Assembly (NCBI GenBank): GCA_023395515.1
Contig: JAEWZB010000113.1
Location: 1-11,238 of the forward strand
Source: Bacillota bacterium
GTDB lineage: Bacteria > Bacillota > Syntrophomonadia > Syntrophomonadales > Syntrophomonadaceae
Direction of reading: 5' to 3'
DNA: 11,238 nt
Shown here: in pieces, positions 1 through 6,886 of the stretch
How the letters are laid out: each line of letters starts with the position of its first letter
Numbering within the stretch: the first letter of the stretch is position 1
Translations under genes and position numbers: made by a program
The notes under the pieces: model-generated
Seen by the model: only the letters and a program-made list of their open reading frames with translations
What the model was told of the DNA's origin: nothing
Database searches by the model: none

Positions 1-225
1 AGAGTAAGCAGTGCAATAGCTTACGGTAATCCAGCCCAAATCATCATTGAAGAATCTAAAAAGACATATGATCTTATCATTATGGGCAGCCGCGGATTAG
101 GTGGAATCAGTGGCATGATGCTCGGGAGTGTAAGCAATCAAGTCAGTACTTTTGCCCATTGTCCCGTACTCATAACCCGCTTAGGCAAGGAAGAAAAGAA
201 AGTTATTAACGAATGTACTGATTAA
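1..225 (+). CDS. Universal stress protein (UspA family), C-terminal fragment
   Basis: The frame is open from the first base of the window and ends at TAA 223-225, giving the last 74 residues of a protein whose start lies upstream. The fragment contains GSRGLGGISGMMLGS, which fits the ATP-binding signature G-2x-G-9x-G-(S/T) of ATP-binding universal stress proteins. It is followed by the family's usual last strand (CPVLITR) and a short charged tail. These are small cytoplasmic alpha/beta nucleotide-binding proteins linked to stress and starvation survival. The exact role here cannot be told. The reductase gene begins 62 bases downstream on the same strand with no terminator between them, so the two are probably co-transcribed. 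Confidence 0.9.
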   Translation, partial: RVSSAIAYGNPAQIIIEESKKTYDLIIMGSRGLGGISGMMLGSVSNQVSTFAHCPVLITRLGKEEKKVINECTD

Positions 226-287
226 TACCGAATTTTTAAAAGAAGGTTTTGATAAAGTAACTTTTATATTAAATGAAAGGGAATAAA

Positions 288-2207
288 ATGAGTAATAGAA
301 TTTTTTCGCCAATTAATCTGGGGCAATTGACAGTAGCAAATCGTCTTGTTGTACCGGCAATGGTAATGGGATTTTGCCATAGTGACGGTACAGCTTCTGA
401 ACGTTTTATTGCTTATCACGAAGCTAAAGCCAGAGGTGGCTGGGGATTAATAATTACCGAAGATTATGCAGTTGATCCGTCTGGCATTGGAAACCCTAAT
501 ATACCAGGATTGTGGGAAGACCGGCAAATTGTAAGTCACAGCAGGCTTACCGATGCAGTACACAGTGTTAAAGGCAAAATAATAGCTCAGATATATCATG
601 CCGGACGGCAAACCAGCTCAAGATTAACTGGTCATCAGCCTTTAGCACCATCTGCAATTTCTTGTCCGGTGATGCAGGAGCAACCAAAAGAACTTACTAT
701 AAATGAAGTAGAAGATTTAGTCGAAAGGTTTGGAAATTGTGCTTACCGGGCAAGATTAGCCGGGTTTGATGGAGTTGAGATACATGGGGCGCATGGTTAT
801 CTGATAAATCAATTTATTTCTCCGGTTACCAACAAAAGAACTGATAAATATGGAGGATGTTTAAGTAACCGCATGCGTTTTCCCCTTGAAATTATCGCCA
901 AAATAAAAGAAAAAGCCGGACATGAATTCCCGATTATATTTAGAATTAGTGCTCAGGAATTAGTGCCAGGCGGCATTTCAATCGAAGACTCTCTGCCTAT
1001 TGCACGTATGTTGGAGCAGGCGGGAGTAAATGCTATCCATGTGTCGGCAGGTACATTTCAAAGCCGTTTTTATATTATTCCTCCTGCACCTGTACGACAT
1101 GGCTGGAACGTAAATGCAGCAAAATTTATTAAAGAATCTGTTTCTATACCTGTAATTACAGTCGGTAGAATAAATGATCCATTAATGGCCGAAGCTCTTA
1201 TTTCGGCAGGTATAGCTGACCTGGTGGCAATGGGCCGAGCTTCACTGGCAGACCCTGAATTACCCAATAAAGCCAAGGCTGGCCAATATGAAGAGATCAT
1301 TCATTGTATAGGTTGTATGCAAGGCTGTTGGGGAAAAGATTCCCGGGGAGCTTGTACCTTAAATCCACTGACGGGAAAAGAATTAGAGCTGCAAATCTTT
1401 CCTGCTCCGCTAAAGAAAAAGGTGGTTATTGCCGGAGGAGGCCCAGCTGGAATGCAAGCCGCTATTGTAGCTGCCCAGAGAGGGCATAAGGTGGTGCTAT
1501 ACGAAAAGACCGGTTACTTAGGGGGGCAATATAGGTTAGCCGCATTTCCGCCTAACAAAGAAGAAATAACTTCTTTTATCGCCTGGCAGCAAAGGCAACT
1601 TGAAAAGCTAGAAGTAGAGATACATTTGAATGAGACTGTAACAGCAGACATTTTGGAGAGCGAGAAACCGGATCATATAATTTTAGCAACGGGTGCTATT
1701 CCGATAATTCCAGATGTTAAAGGTATTGCAAACGAAAAAGTTATTACAGCCCAGGAAGTATTAGAAAATAATAAAAGTACCGGGGGCAGGGTTCTGATTA
1801 TCGGAGGAGGCTTAATAGGCTTGGAGACTGCTCATTATCTGGTCCGGTTAGGTAAAACTGTTATAATTGCTGAAAAAACAAACGTAATGGGCATTGATAT
1901 GGAGCCTGCGGTGAAACATTTTCTTATGAAAGAATTGGAAAAGAGTAGAGTAGAGTACCTTCTCAATTCTGAAATTATAGAAATTACAGATGACGGTGTA
2001 CACTTGAAAAATAATCAGGGTGAAAACGTGGCTTTATCAATTGATACAATTGTATTAGCTGTGGGTGTCAGGGAATATATCCCGGATTTAAGCCAATATA
2101 TGCAAAAGACTGGGAATAATAATATTACTGTAATTGGTGATGCACTATCACCACGCAATGCCAGATATGCTATTGAGGAAGGATATCGCGCAGGATTAAT
2201 GGTTTAA
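288..2207 (+). CDS. FMN/4Fe-4S/FAD NAD(P)H-dependent enoate reductase (2-enoate / 2,4-dienoyl-CoA reductase family)
   Basis: This 639-residue protein has the complete three-part architecture of the 2,4-dienoyl-CoA reductase (FadH), 2-enoate reductase and BaiCD family, which reduces activated C=C bonds with NAD(P)H. Residues 1-335 form an old-yellow-enzyme TIM barrel for FMN, with HGAHGYLINQF at 166-176 (candidate catalytic Tyr171) and the following SPxxNxRxDxYGG stretch. C340-x2-C343-x3-C347-x8-C356 should bind a 4Fe-4S cluster. GGGPAG (383-388) marks an FAD domain and IGGGLIG (505-511) an NAD(P)H domain, and the C-terminal VIGDA (615-619) closes the flavin fold. The start at 288 is preferred over the in-frame ATG at 273 because GAAAGGG (275-281) sits 6 bases before it. 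There is no signal peptide, so it is cytoplasmic. The substrate is not determined: a 2-enoate, cinnamate-like or dienoyl-CoA compound are all possible. It is probably co-transcribed with the stress protein and converges with the sigma-54 activator gene. Confidence 0.9.
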   Translation: MSNRIFSPINLGQLTVANRLVVPAMVMGFCHSDGTASERFIAYHEAKARGGWGLIITEDYAVDPSGIGNPNIPGLWEDRQIVSHSRLTDAVHSVKGKIIAQIYHAGRQTSSRLTGHQPLAPSAISCPVMQEQPKELTINEVEDLVERFGNCAYRARLAGFDGVEIHGAHGYLINQFISPVTNKRTDKYGGCLSNRMRFPLEIIAKIKEKAGHEFPIIFRISAQELVPGGISIEDSLPIARMLEQAGVNAIHVSAGTFQSRFYIIPPAPVRHGWNVNAAKFIKESVSIPVITVGRINDPLMAEALISAGIADLVAMGRASLADPELPNKAKAGQYEEIIHCIGCMQGCWGKDSRGACTLNPLTGKELELQIFPAPLKKKVVIAGGGPAGMQAAIVAAQRGHKVVLYEKTGYLGGQYRLAAFPPNKEEITSFIAWQQRQLEKLEVEIHLNETVTADILESEKPDHIILATGAIPIIPDVKGIANEKVITAQEVLENNKSTGGRVLIIGGGLIGLETAHYLVRLGKTVIIAEKTNVMGIDMEPAVKHFLMKELEKSRVEYLLNSEIIEITDDGVHLKNNQGENVALSIDTIVLAVGVREYIPDLSQYMQKTGNNNITVIGDALSPRNARYAIEEGYRAGLMV

Positions 2208-2310
2208 TTAGCTAACCTTTGATTTGTTTTTTAAGATATAAATATTGAGCAGGATAAAAATTATAATTATTTTAGAGGCAATGTGATTTATAAATACAGG
2301 TTTTTCTCCT

Positions 2311-2345
2311 AAAACGGATAGTAGTAATATTATCCGTTTTTATCT
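2311..2345 (+). terminator. Intrinsic terminator after the reductase gene, possibly bidirectional
   Basis: AAAACGGATA (2311-2320) and TATCCGTTTT (2331-2340) form a perfect 10-bp stem with a 10-base loop, followed by further T residues. It lies about 100 bases after the reductase stop. Because the outer arms are A4/T4, it could also stop transcripts arriving from the facing activator gene. Nothing else gene-like is seen between 2208 and 2498. Confidence 0.75.
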
Positions 2346-2498
2346 TGTATTAGTGGAAATAAAGTAATAAACTTGAGCTCCGCTTTGATGAGGAAAAACT
2401 GTTTAGGACACGTGAAAATTGTTCCTTCATATTTGTATAAAATGAATCCTGTTCGTAAAAGCAACAGTAACCTATAAGCCTTCCCTGTTTAGTAAGAC

Positions 2499-4460
2499 TT
2501 AGGTTTTAATACCGTACTTCTCCATTTTTCTGTACAGGCTGCTGCGGGAGATTTTTAATGCTTTAGCCACTTCGGATTTGTTGGAAAAACGGCTTAGATA
2601 ATTTCTAATAATTTGTTCTTCCAGATTGGCTTTACTAGGTGTGCCTTCCCATATATTATTGGCTAACTGAGTTTCAATAATTTCCGGTGGTAAAAGATCG
2701 CTGGTTACTTCCTTAAATTTCATTAAATTAATGGCTCTTTCAATTACATTCTGCAATTCCCGGACATTTCCCGGCCAATCATAATTTAATAAGATTTCCA
2801 GTACCTCGGGATGAACCTTAAGAACGGTTTTTCCCAGGCGGTTAGATATATTTTCCACAAAATAGTCTACCATAGGGGGAATATCAGATTTTCTTTCCCG
2901 CAATGACGGTATTTTTATGGAGATAACTCCTAATCTGAAAAACAAGTCGCGGCGGAAGCTGCCATTTTTAATTTCTTCCTGCAAATTCTTATTGGTAGCA
3001 CTGATAAGCCTGACATTAACCGGGATGACTTCCCGGCCTCCCAGGCGGGTTACTGTTTTTTCTTCCAAAACCCGTAATAATGTGGCCTGTAAATCAGGAG
3101 GTGTTTCACCGATTTCATCTAAAAATATGGTGCCTTGGTCGGCCAGTTCAAATTTACCCGGATTCCCTTTGCGGCGCGCCCCGGTAAATGCTCCTTCATC
3201 GTAACCAAACAATTCGCTGCTAATTAAATCGCGGGGCAATGCGGCGCAATTTATGGCTAAAAAAGTTTCCTTTCTTCTTTTGCTGGCATTATGAATAGCT
3301 TGGGCAAAAAGGTCCTTGCCCACCCCGCTTTCTCCCAGAAGTATTACATTGGAATCAGTTTGGGCAGCCATTTTGGCCTGTTCAATAGCGCTGATAAAAT
3401 TACTGCTTCCGCCGATCAGATTGCCGAATGTCATATCAGCTTTGGCCCCTACGATTCTGTTAACCATCTTGTTAATAGGTTTCATCTCATATAGTACAAC
3501 TATATTCCCACTATGTTTATCTTTGGTGTTATCTTGTAAAGGAGTTAAATTAAGAATAAATCTTTTTCGGTCTTGGGGAGTTTTTATGGATACTATATCC
3601 CCATACAAGCGGCGGCCAGAAGCAATTAGGTCGAAGAAATATTCATTGTCTTTATTTACTAAATCTTTGATATTGCAGCCGATATAGTCTGCTTCCGCAA
3701 CATCCAGAAAATCCCGGGCATGTTTGTTTATATGGGTTATTATCCCATTGGCATCGATAGCTATTAATCCTTCCATAATAGATTCAATAATAGCCTCTTT
3801 TTGCAGGTCGGATTTTTTAGATATTTCATAGATTCTATTTAATTCCATAGTTCTTTCAATGGCTTTGGCTGATGCTTCTACCATTCCTAGGGTATGGGCA
3901 TTAACCAGTTTAAAAGAGCCGGTTAAATCAAGAACTCCGATAATATCCCCAGCCGGATTATGTATCGGAGCAGCAGAACAAGTTGATAAACAAGCACATC
4001 TGCAATAATGCTCATATCCATAAACCTGTATAGGTTTATCATGAATAATTGCTAAGGCTACGGCATTAGTTCCCATGACCTGCTCTGACCAGTTGGTACC
4101 TTCGATGAAGTTTCCGTATTGAGTGAAATCCAGTTCTGCCTGGTTGCCAATACGTTTTAAGATATAACCCTCATTATCTGCAAATGTAAGACAAAACCCC
4201 GAGCCTTTAGTAATATAGGCCAAATCTTCCATGAATGGAATAGCTACTTCCAGCATGCCTCTATTATCTGAAATACGTTTATTAAGTTTTTCCTCGGCCA
4301 GTATTTCGTTATTACAAATCTTTAAAGGGTCAACTCCATACTTTTTACTTCTATTCCAGGATTCGATAATGAAATCAGGCATTTCAATCCAGGTATCAAC
4401 TAAGCCCCTCTGTTGGCTATCCCACAGAGAAAGCAATGACTGCTTGTCTTTATTTCTCAT
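2499..4460 (-). CDS. Sigma-54-dependent transcriptional activator, AcoR/DhaR-like (GAF-PAS-AAA+-Fis HTH)
   Basis: This 653-residue enhancer-binding protein activates RNA polymerase carrying sigma-54. Residues ~60-200 form the GAF-type sensor of AcoR/DhaR regulators (EQVMGTNAVALA at 126-137, CSAAPIHNPAGDIIGVLDLTG at 161-181). Residues ~222-330 resemble a PAS domain. The AAA+ core has Walker A GESGVGKD (376-383), an intact sigma-54-contacting GAFTGA loop (423-428), Walker B with D448-E449, and ISATN (486-490). A Fis-type helix-turn-helix lies at ~624-648. The start at 4460 is chosen because, on the minus strand, GAGGAG (4473-4468) lies 7 bases upstream. The in-frame ATG at 4520 would add 20 residues unlike the family. 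AcoR relatives sense small metabolites; the ligand here is unknown. Four cysteines at 153, 155, 157 and 161 are unusual. The gene faces the reductase gene tail to tail, and a control link is plausible but unproven. Confidence 0.93.
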   Translation of the reverse strand: MRNKDKQSLLSLWDSQQRGLVDTWIEMPDFIIESWNRSKKYGVDPLKICNNEILAEEKLNKRISDNRGMLEVAIPFMEDLAYITKGSGFCLTFADNEGYILKRIGNQAELDFTQYGNFIEGTNWSEQVMGTNAVALAIIHDKPIQVYGYEHYCRCACLSTCSAAPIHNPAGDIIGVLDLTGSFKLVNAHTLGMVEASAKAIERTMELNRIYEISKKSDLQKEAIIESIMEGLIAIDANGIITHINKHARDFLDVAEADYIGCNIKDLVNKDNEYFFDLIASGRRLYGDIVSIKTPQDRKRFILNLTPLQDNTKDKHSGNIVVLYEMKPINKMVNRIVGAKADMTFGNLIGGSSNFISAIEQAKMAAQTDSNVILLGESGVGKDLFAQAIHNASKRRKETFLAINCAALPRDLISSELFGYDEGAFTGARRKGNPGKFELADQGTIFLDEIGETPPDLQATLLRVLEEKTVTRLGGREVIPVNVRLISATNKNLQEEIKNGSFRRDLFFRLGVISIKIPSLRERKSDIPPMVDYFVENISNRLGKTVLKVHPEVLEILLNYDWPGNVRELQNVIERAINLMKFKEVTSDLLPPEIIETQLANNIWEGTPSKANLEEQIIRNYLSRFSNKSEVAKALKISRSSLYRKMEKYGIKT

Positions 4461-4607
4461 AACCAAACTCCTCAAATATGTCCCCATGCAAATTGTTATA
4501 TTATTATAAATATTCGACAAAAATAGGTTTATCCCTTTAAAAGAGCCATAGTAATAAGCTTTAAATTTATATGAATTATTATTTTTATTAATATTATAAC
4601 CCTGGTG

Positions 4608-4635
4608 AGCAGGTGATATTTGACCGACACTTGCT
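4608..4635. promoter_or_regulatory. Dyad between divergent genes, candidate operator or enhancer site
   Basis: AGCAGGTG (4608-4615) and CACTTGCT (4628-4635) form an inverted repeat with one mismatched position and a 12-base centre. The outer bases CCT/AGG partly extend it. It lies in the divergent spacer between the sigma-54 activator (minus) and the ABC-F leader (plus), about 150 bases upstream of the activator start and overlapping the proposed leader promoter. It could be an autoregulatory site for the activator or an operator for the leader transcript. Bases 4461-4600 otherwise hold only AT-rich DNA without a convincing promoter. Confidence 0.35.
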
Positions 4636-4659
4636 GGAGGTTAATATTTATGTTAATAT
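4631..4659 (+). promoter_or_regulatory. Candidate sigma-A promoter for the ABC-F leader transcript
   Basis: TTGCTG (4631-4636) and TAATAT (4654-4659) are 17 bases apart, which would start RNA near 4666, just before the leader ribosome binding site. A competing pair, TTGACC (4620-4625) with TAATAT (4642-4647) at 16 bases, is equally possible. Both would produce a leader RNA of about 250 bases before the ABC-F gene. Confidence 0.4.
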
Positions 4660-4691
4660 AAATTCGTAATAAAAGAGATTGGAGAAAGGCG

Positions 4692-4715
4692 ATGCGCAAG
4701 CAAATTCTGGCTTAA
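4692..4715 (+). CDS. Seven-residue leader peptide MRKQILA upstream of the ABC-F gene
   Basis: ATG at 4692 opens a seven-codon frame (MRKQILA, stop TAA 4713-4715). GGAG (4681-4684), within GGAGAAAGG, lies 7 bases before the ATG, a good ribosome binding site that would be hard to explain without translation. Most of the coding sequence (4697-4710) is one arm of an RNA stem with 4773-4784, so a ribosome stalled here would change the fold of the leader. The role proposed is a drug-sensing stall peptide that controls the downstream terminator. It does not contain the Arg-x-Arg macrolide motif seen in the second leader, so the inducing drug may differ, for example a lincosamide, streptogramin A or pleuromutilin as for other ABC-F genes. 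This is inference from layout. Confidence 0.55.
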   Translation: MRKQILA

Positions 4716-4840
4716 ATTAAAATTTAGACAGGTCTTAGGGAGACTATTATTTTCCGCGCAGTCCTGTTATGTCCAGAATGCTTGTTACTATTTCTCTAAT
4801 AAATAATTAATATTGGAAAACTGGTTTTTAGTTTTCTAAT
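4697..4840 (+). promoter_or_regulatory. Leader RNA hairpins of the ABC-F attenuator
   Basis: Two stems precede the terminator. CAAGCAAATTCTGG (4697-4710, inside the leader ORF) pairs with CCAGAATGCTTG (4773-4784) as 5 + 7 base pairs with a two-base AA bulge. ATTGGAAAAC (4812-4821) pairs with GTTTTCTAAT (4831-4840) with one G-U pair. Together with the terminator at 4865-4900 this is the usual serial-hairpin layout of ribosome-controlled attenuators. A separate 14-base perfect palindrome, AGCTTTTAAAAGCT, covers 4858-4871. Its upstream half is identical to part of the terminator's right arm and could compete for the left arm. Confidence 0.55.
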
Positions 4841-4864
4841 GAATTGGGTATTAATATAGCTTTT

Positions 4865-4902
4865 AAAAGCTGTAAGTGACGAGTGTTGCTTACAGCTTTT
4901 TT
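4865..4902 (+). terminator. Attenuator terminator immediately upstream of the ABC-F gene
   Basis: AAAAGCTGTAAG (4865-4876) and CTTACAGCTTTT (4889-4900) form a perfect 12-bp stem around a 12-base loop, ending in a run of six T (4897-4902). It stops 9 bases before the ABC-F ribosome binding site and more than 2 kb from any upstream same-strand gene except the leader peptide. It therefore most likely ends the leader transcript conditionally rather than terminating another gene. Confidence 0.85.
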
Positions 4903-4923
4903 GCATTCTCAGGAGGTGTTGTA

Positions 4924-6654
4924 ATGCTTATAAGCTGCCGCAAGCTAAAGAAAAGTTTTGGAGATACAGTAGTTTTAGACGGAGCGGATCTAGATATATG
5001 CCGAGGGGATAGAATAGGATTAGTCGGCCGTAATGGAGCTGGTAAGAGTACTTTAGCCAATATTTTGACCGGTTACCTTGATTATGATGAAGGTAGTACA
5101 ATTACTACCCGTACCCCGATAAATATTGGTTACTTAAAGCAGGTGGAATATGAACCGGAGCTTTATCTTAATACCTTAAATAGTGCGGAAATGGCTAGTG
5201 AATTTGGGCGTTTAGCCAGTCATCTGGGCATAAAGAGGGTTCAGGATTGGTCTGGAGGGCGGCTAAAAAATCTAAGCGGGGGGGAAAAGACTAAGCTGGC
5301 CTTAGCACGAGTCTGGGCCAGCCAGCCTGACTTAGTTATTTTAGATGAACCTACTAATCATTTGGATTATGAAGGTATAAAATACCTAATAGCAGAGTTA
5401 GCCGCTTTTAAAGGTGCCGCAGTAATAATTTCCCATGACCGCTATTTCCTAGACCAAACCGTATCTCAAATAGCTGAAATTGAAAATGGAACTATGCGCA
5501 TTTATCCGGGTAACTATTCCTGGTATCGGGAAACTAAGCAAAAGGAACGGAGCAGCCAGGAACATGCCTATGCTGCCCAGCAAAAAGAACAAAAGGCTAT
5601 TGAAGATGCTATTACCCAGCTAAAGACCTGGTCGGAAAAAGGGCACCGCGAATCCCGGCAAAAGGGAGAAGGGATCGGTGGTAAAGAATATTTCCGTAAA
5701 AAGGTTAAAAAACGTGACCAGGCGGTAAAATCACAAATTAAACGCTTGGAAAAGATGCGTAAAGAGGAGCCCAAACGTCCTGAAGCGGAAATGCAGGTGA
5801 ATTTTAATTGGCAGGCCGGGGATAAACGGGGGCGCCGCCTGTTGGAAGCCGATGGTATAAGTAAAGCATATGGGAATCTGCAGTTATTCAAGGATAGTTC
5901 ATTTTATATAAACCGGGGAGAAAAGGTGGGAATATTAGGGCCTAACGGCTGTGGGAAAACTACTCTTATTAAGGCGATTTTAGGGCAGGAGAGTATTGAT
6001 AGGGGAGAAATATTTATAAGCCCTACGGCCCGAATTGCCTATGTGAGCCAGGAATTGCCGTATGGGGAAAGGGAAACCTTGCAAGAATTAGTGAAAAGCT
6101 GGCCTCTTGCTGAACAAAAACATACTTTTCAGCTTATGGTTGGGCTGGGAATTCCTTTTGACCGGCTTAATACAGCTATGGGAGAACTTAGCCGGGGAGA
6201 GCGTATGAAAATGGCCATGGGATTAGCTATTCAGGGAAAATATGATTTACTCCTATTGGATGAGCCGACTAATCATCTGGATTTATACAGCCGGGAAGCT
6301 TTAGAGGAAAGCTTGAGGCAGTTTCCGGGTACTATTATGCTTATTTCCCATGACCGTTACTTTTTAAAAAACCTTTGTGACCATATGTTGATATTTGACG
6401 GACAGCAGATTAAGCGGACCGAGGGAAATATAGAAGAGTATTTAAGCCAACCAAAGGCCGGTAAATTAAGCCCGCCAGCTCCAAAAGCGAATCTGGAAGA
6501 GGAACTATTATTATTGGAAACTAAAATGGCCCGGGTATTAGGAGAGTTAAGCCAGTATAAAACAGACCATCCCGCTTATATAGCTCTGGATCAGGAATAC
6601 CTGGAACTTATCCAATACCGTAATAAACTGCGGTCAGGCCAGGTTCATAATTAA
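4924..6654 (+). CDS. ABC-F family ribosome-protection ATPase, probable antibiotic resistance protein
   Basis: This soluble 576-residue protein has two ABC ATPase domains in tandem and no membrane segment, as in the ABC-F family. These proteins bind the ribosomal E site and can dislodge antibiotics from the 50S subunit. Domain 1 has Walker A GRNGAGKS (35-42), signature LSGGE (117-121) and Walker B LVILDEPTNHLD (137-148). Domain 2 has GPNGCGKT (339-346), LSRGE (422-426) and LLLLDEPTNHLD (442-453). The basic, helical linker at ~200-300 would reach toward the P-site tRNA. A short charged helical tail follows ~520. The start at 4924 has AGGAGGTG (4911-4918) five bases upstream; an ATG at 4876 lies inside the terminator hairpin and is rejected. 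The linker and the attenuated leader suggest a resistance type (Vga/VmlR/CplR-like) rather than a housekeeping type such as EttA/Uup, but the drug range cannot be read from sequence. Confidence 0.88.
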   Translation: MLISCRKLKKSFGDTVVLDGADLDICRGDRIGLVGRNGAGKSTLANILTGYLDYDEGSTITTRTPINIGYLKQVEYEPELYLNTLNSAEMASEFGRLASHLGIKRVQDWSGGRLKNLSGGEKTKLALARVWASQPDLVILDEPTNHLDYEGIKYLIAELAAFKGAAVIISHDRYFLDQTVSQIAEIENGTMRIYPGNYSWYRETKQKERSSQEHAYAAQQKEQKAIEDAITQLKTWSEKGHRESRQKGEGIGGKEYFRKKVKKRDQAVKSQIKRLEKMRKEEPKRPEAEMQVNFNWQAGDKRGRRLLEADGISKAYGNLQLFKDSSFYINRGEKVGILGPNGCGKTTLIKAILGQESIDRGEIFISPTARIAYVSQELPYGERETLQELVKSWPLAEQKHTFQLMVGLGIPFDRLNTAMGELSRGERMKMAMGLAIQGKYDLLLLDEPTNHLDLYSREALEESLRQFPGTIMLISHDRYFLKNLCDHMLIFDGQQIKRTEGNIEEYLSQPKAGKLSPPAPKANLEEELLLLETKMARVLGELSQYKTDHPAYIALDQEYLELIQYRNKLRSGQVHN

Positions 6655-6688
6655 GCCCGGAAAGGGAATTAATGTATCAGGCCAAATC

Positions 6689-6718
6689 TTGACTAACATC
6701 CTGATGATTATGTATAAT
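6689..6718 (+). promoter_or_regulatory. Sigma-A promoter for the efflux-gene leader transcript
   Basis: TTGACT (6689-6694) and a perfect TATAAT (6713-6718) are 18 bases apart. RNA would start near 6725, ten bases before the leader ribosome binding site. ATCAGG (6676-6681) and CCTGAT (6700-6705) form a dyad around the -35 element, which could be a weak operator or chance. No separate terminator for the ABC-F gene is seen between 6655 and 6690, so read-through from that gene is also possible. Confidence 0.75.
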
Positions 6719-6750
6719 AACCAAGATTAAACCTAAGGAGGAATTAATAA

Positions 6751-6792
6751 ATGGCCAGCATTAGAATCCGCTGTAACGCTTTTTGCTTCTAA
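6751..6792 (+). CDS. Thirteen-residue leader peptide MASIRIRCNAFCF with macrolide-type stall motif
   Basis: A strong AAGGAGG (6735-6741) lies nine bases before ATG 6751, and the frame ends at TAA 6790-6792. The peptide has Arg-Ile-Arg at residues 5-7. Known macrolide-sensing leaders of this class stall at an Arg-Leu-Arg motif close to the N terminus: MTASMRLR for Mef(A) and MTHSMRLR... for ErmD. The match in position and spacing is close. A ribosome stalled with Arg7 (6769-6771) near its P site would cover RNA to about 6785, inside the left arm of the first hairpin (6779-6787), and would prevent that hairpin. I infer a macrolide-induced attenuation switch for the Mef-like exporter 243 bases downstream. 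The peptide after the stall motif (CNAFCF) has no known counterpart that I can name. Confidence 0.75.
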   Translation: MASIRIRCNAFCF

Positions 6793-6886
6793 CTTAATAG
6801 CAAAAAGACCCTGCCTGGTGCTAGGGTAAACGGGATTAGTCTGTCCATTTATAGATAAACGATATACCTAATTATTTATGTATGGA
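6779..6886 (+). promoter_or_regulatory. Leader RNA hairpins of the efflux-gene attenuator
   Basis: Three stems lie between the leader ORF and the terminator. CTTTTTGCT (6779-6787, the end of the leader ORF) pairs with AGCAAAAAG (6799-6807), nine perfect pairs. ACCCT (6808-6812) pairs with AGGGT (6823-6827). TCCATTTATAGATAA (6844-6858) pairs with TTATTTATGTATGGA (6872-6886) with one mismatch and two G-U pairs, abutting the terminator stem. Which of these acts as antiterminator cannot be decided by eye. Confidence 0.55.

Noticed and set aside
273..287. Earlier in-frame ATG for the enoate reductase
   Set aside because: It overlaps the GAAAGGG ribosome binding site of the ATG at 288 and has no ribosome binding site of its own.
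226..287. Sigma-54 promoter directly upstream of the reductase
   Set aside because: No GG...GC spacing of -24/-12 type is present in this AT-rich gap.
2917..4509. Several plus-strand open frames opposite the activator gene
   Set aside because: They overlap a complete, well-recognised protein on the minus strand and show no family motifs or ribosome binding sites.
4461..4520. N-terminal extension of the sigma-54 activator to an ATG at 4520
   Set aside because: GAGGAG lies seven bases before the ATG at 4460, and the extra 20 residues do not look like the family N terminus.
4876..4923. N-terminal extension of the ABC-F protein
   Set aside because: It would be translated from within the terminator hairpin. 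AGGAGGTG clearly serves the ATG at 4924, where the ABC domain begins.
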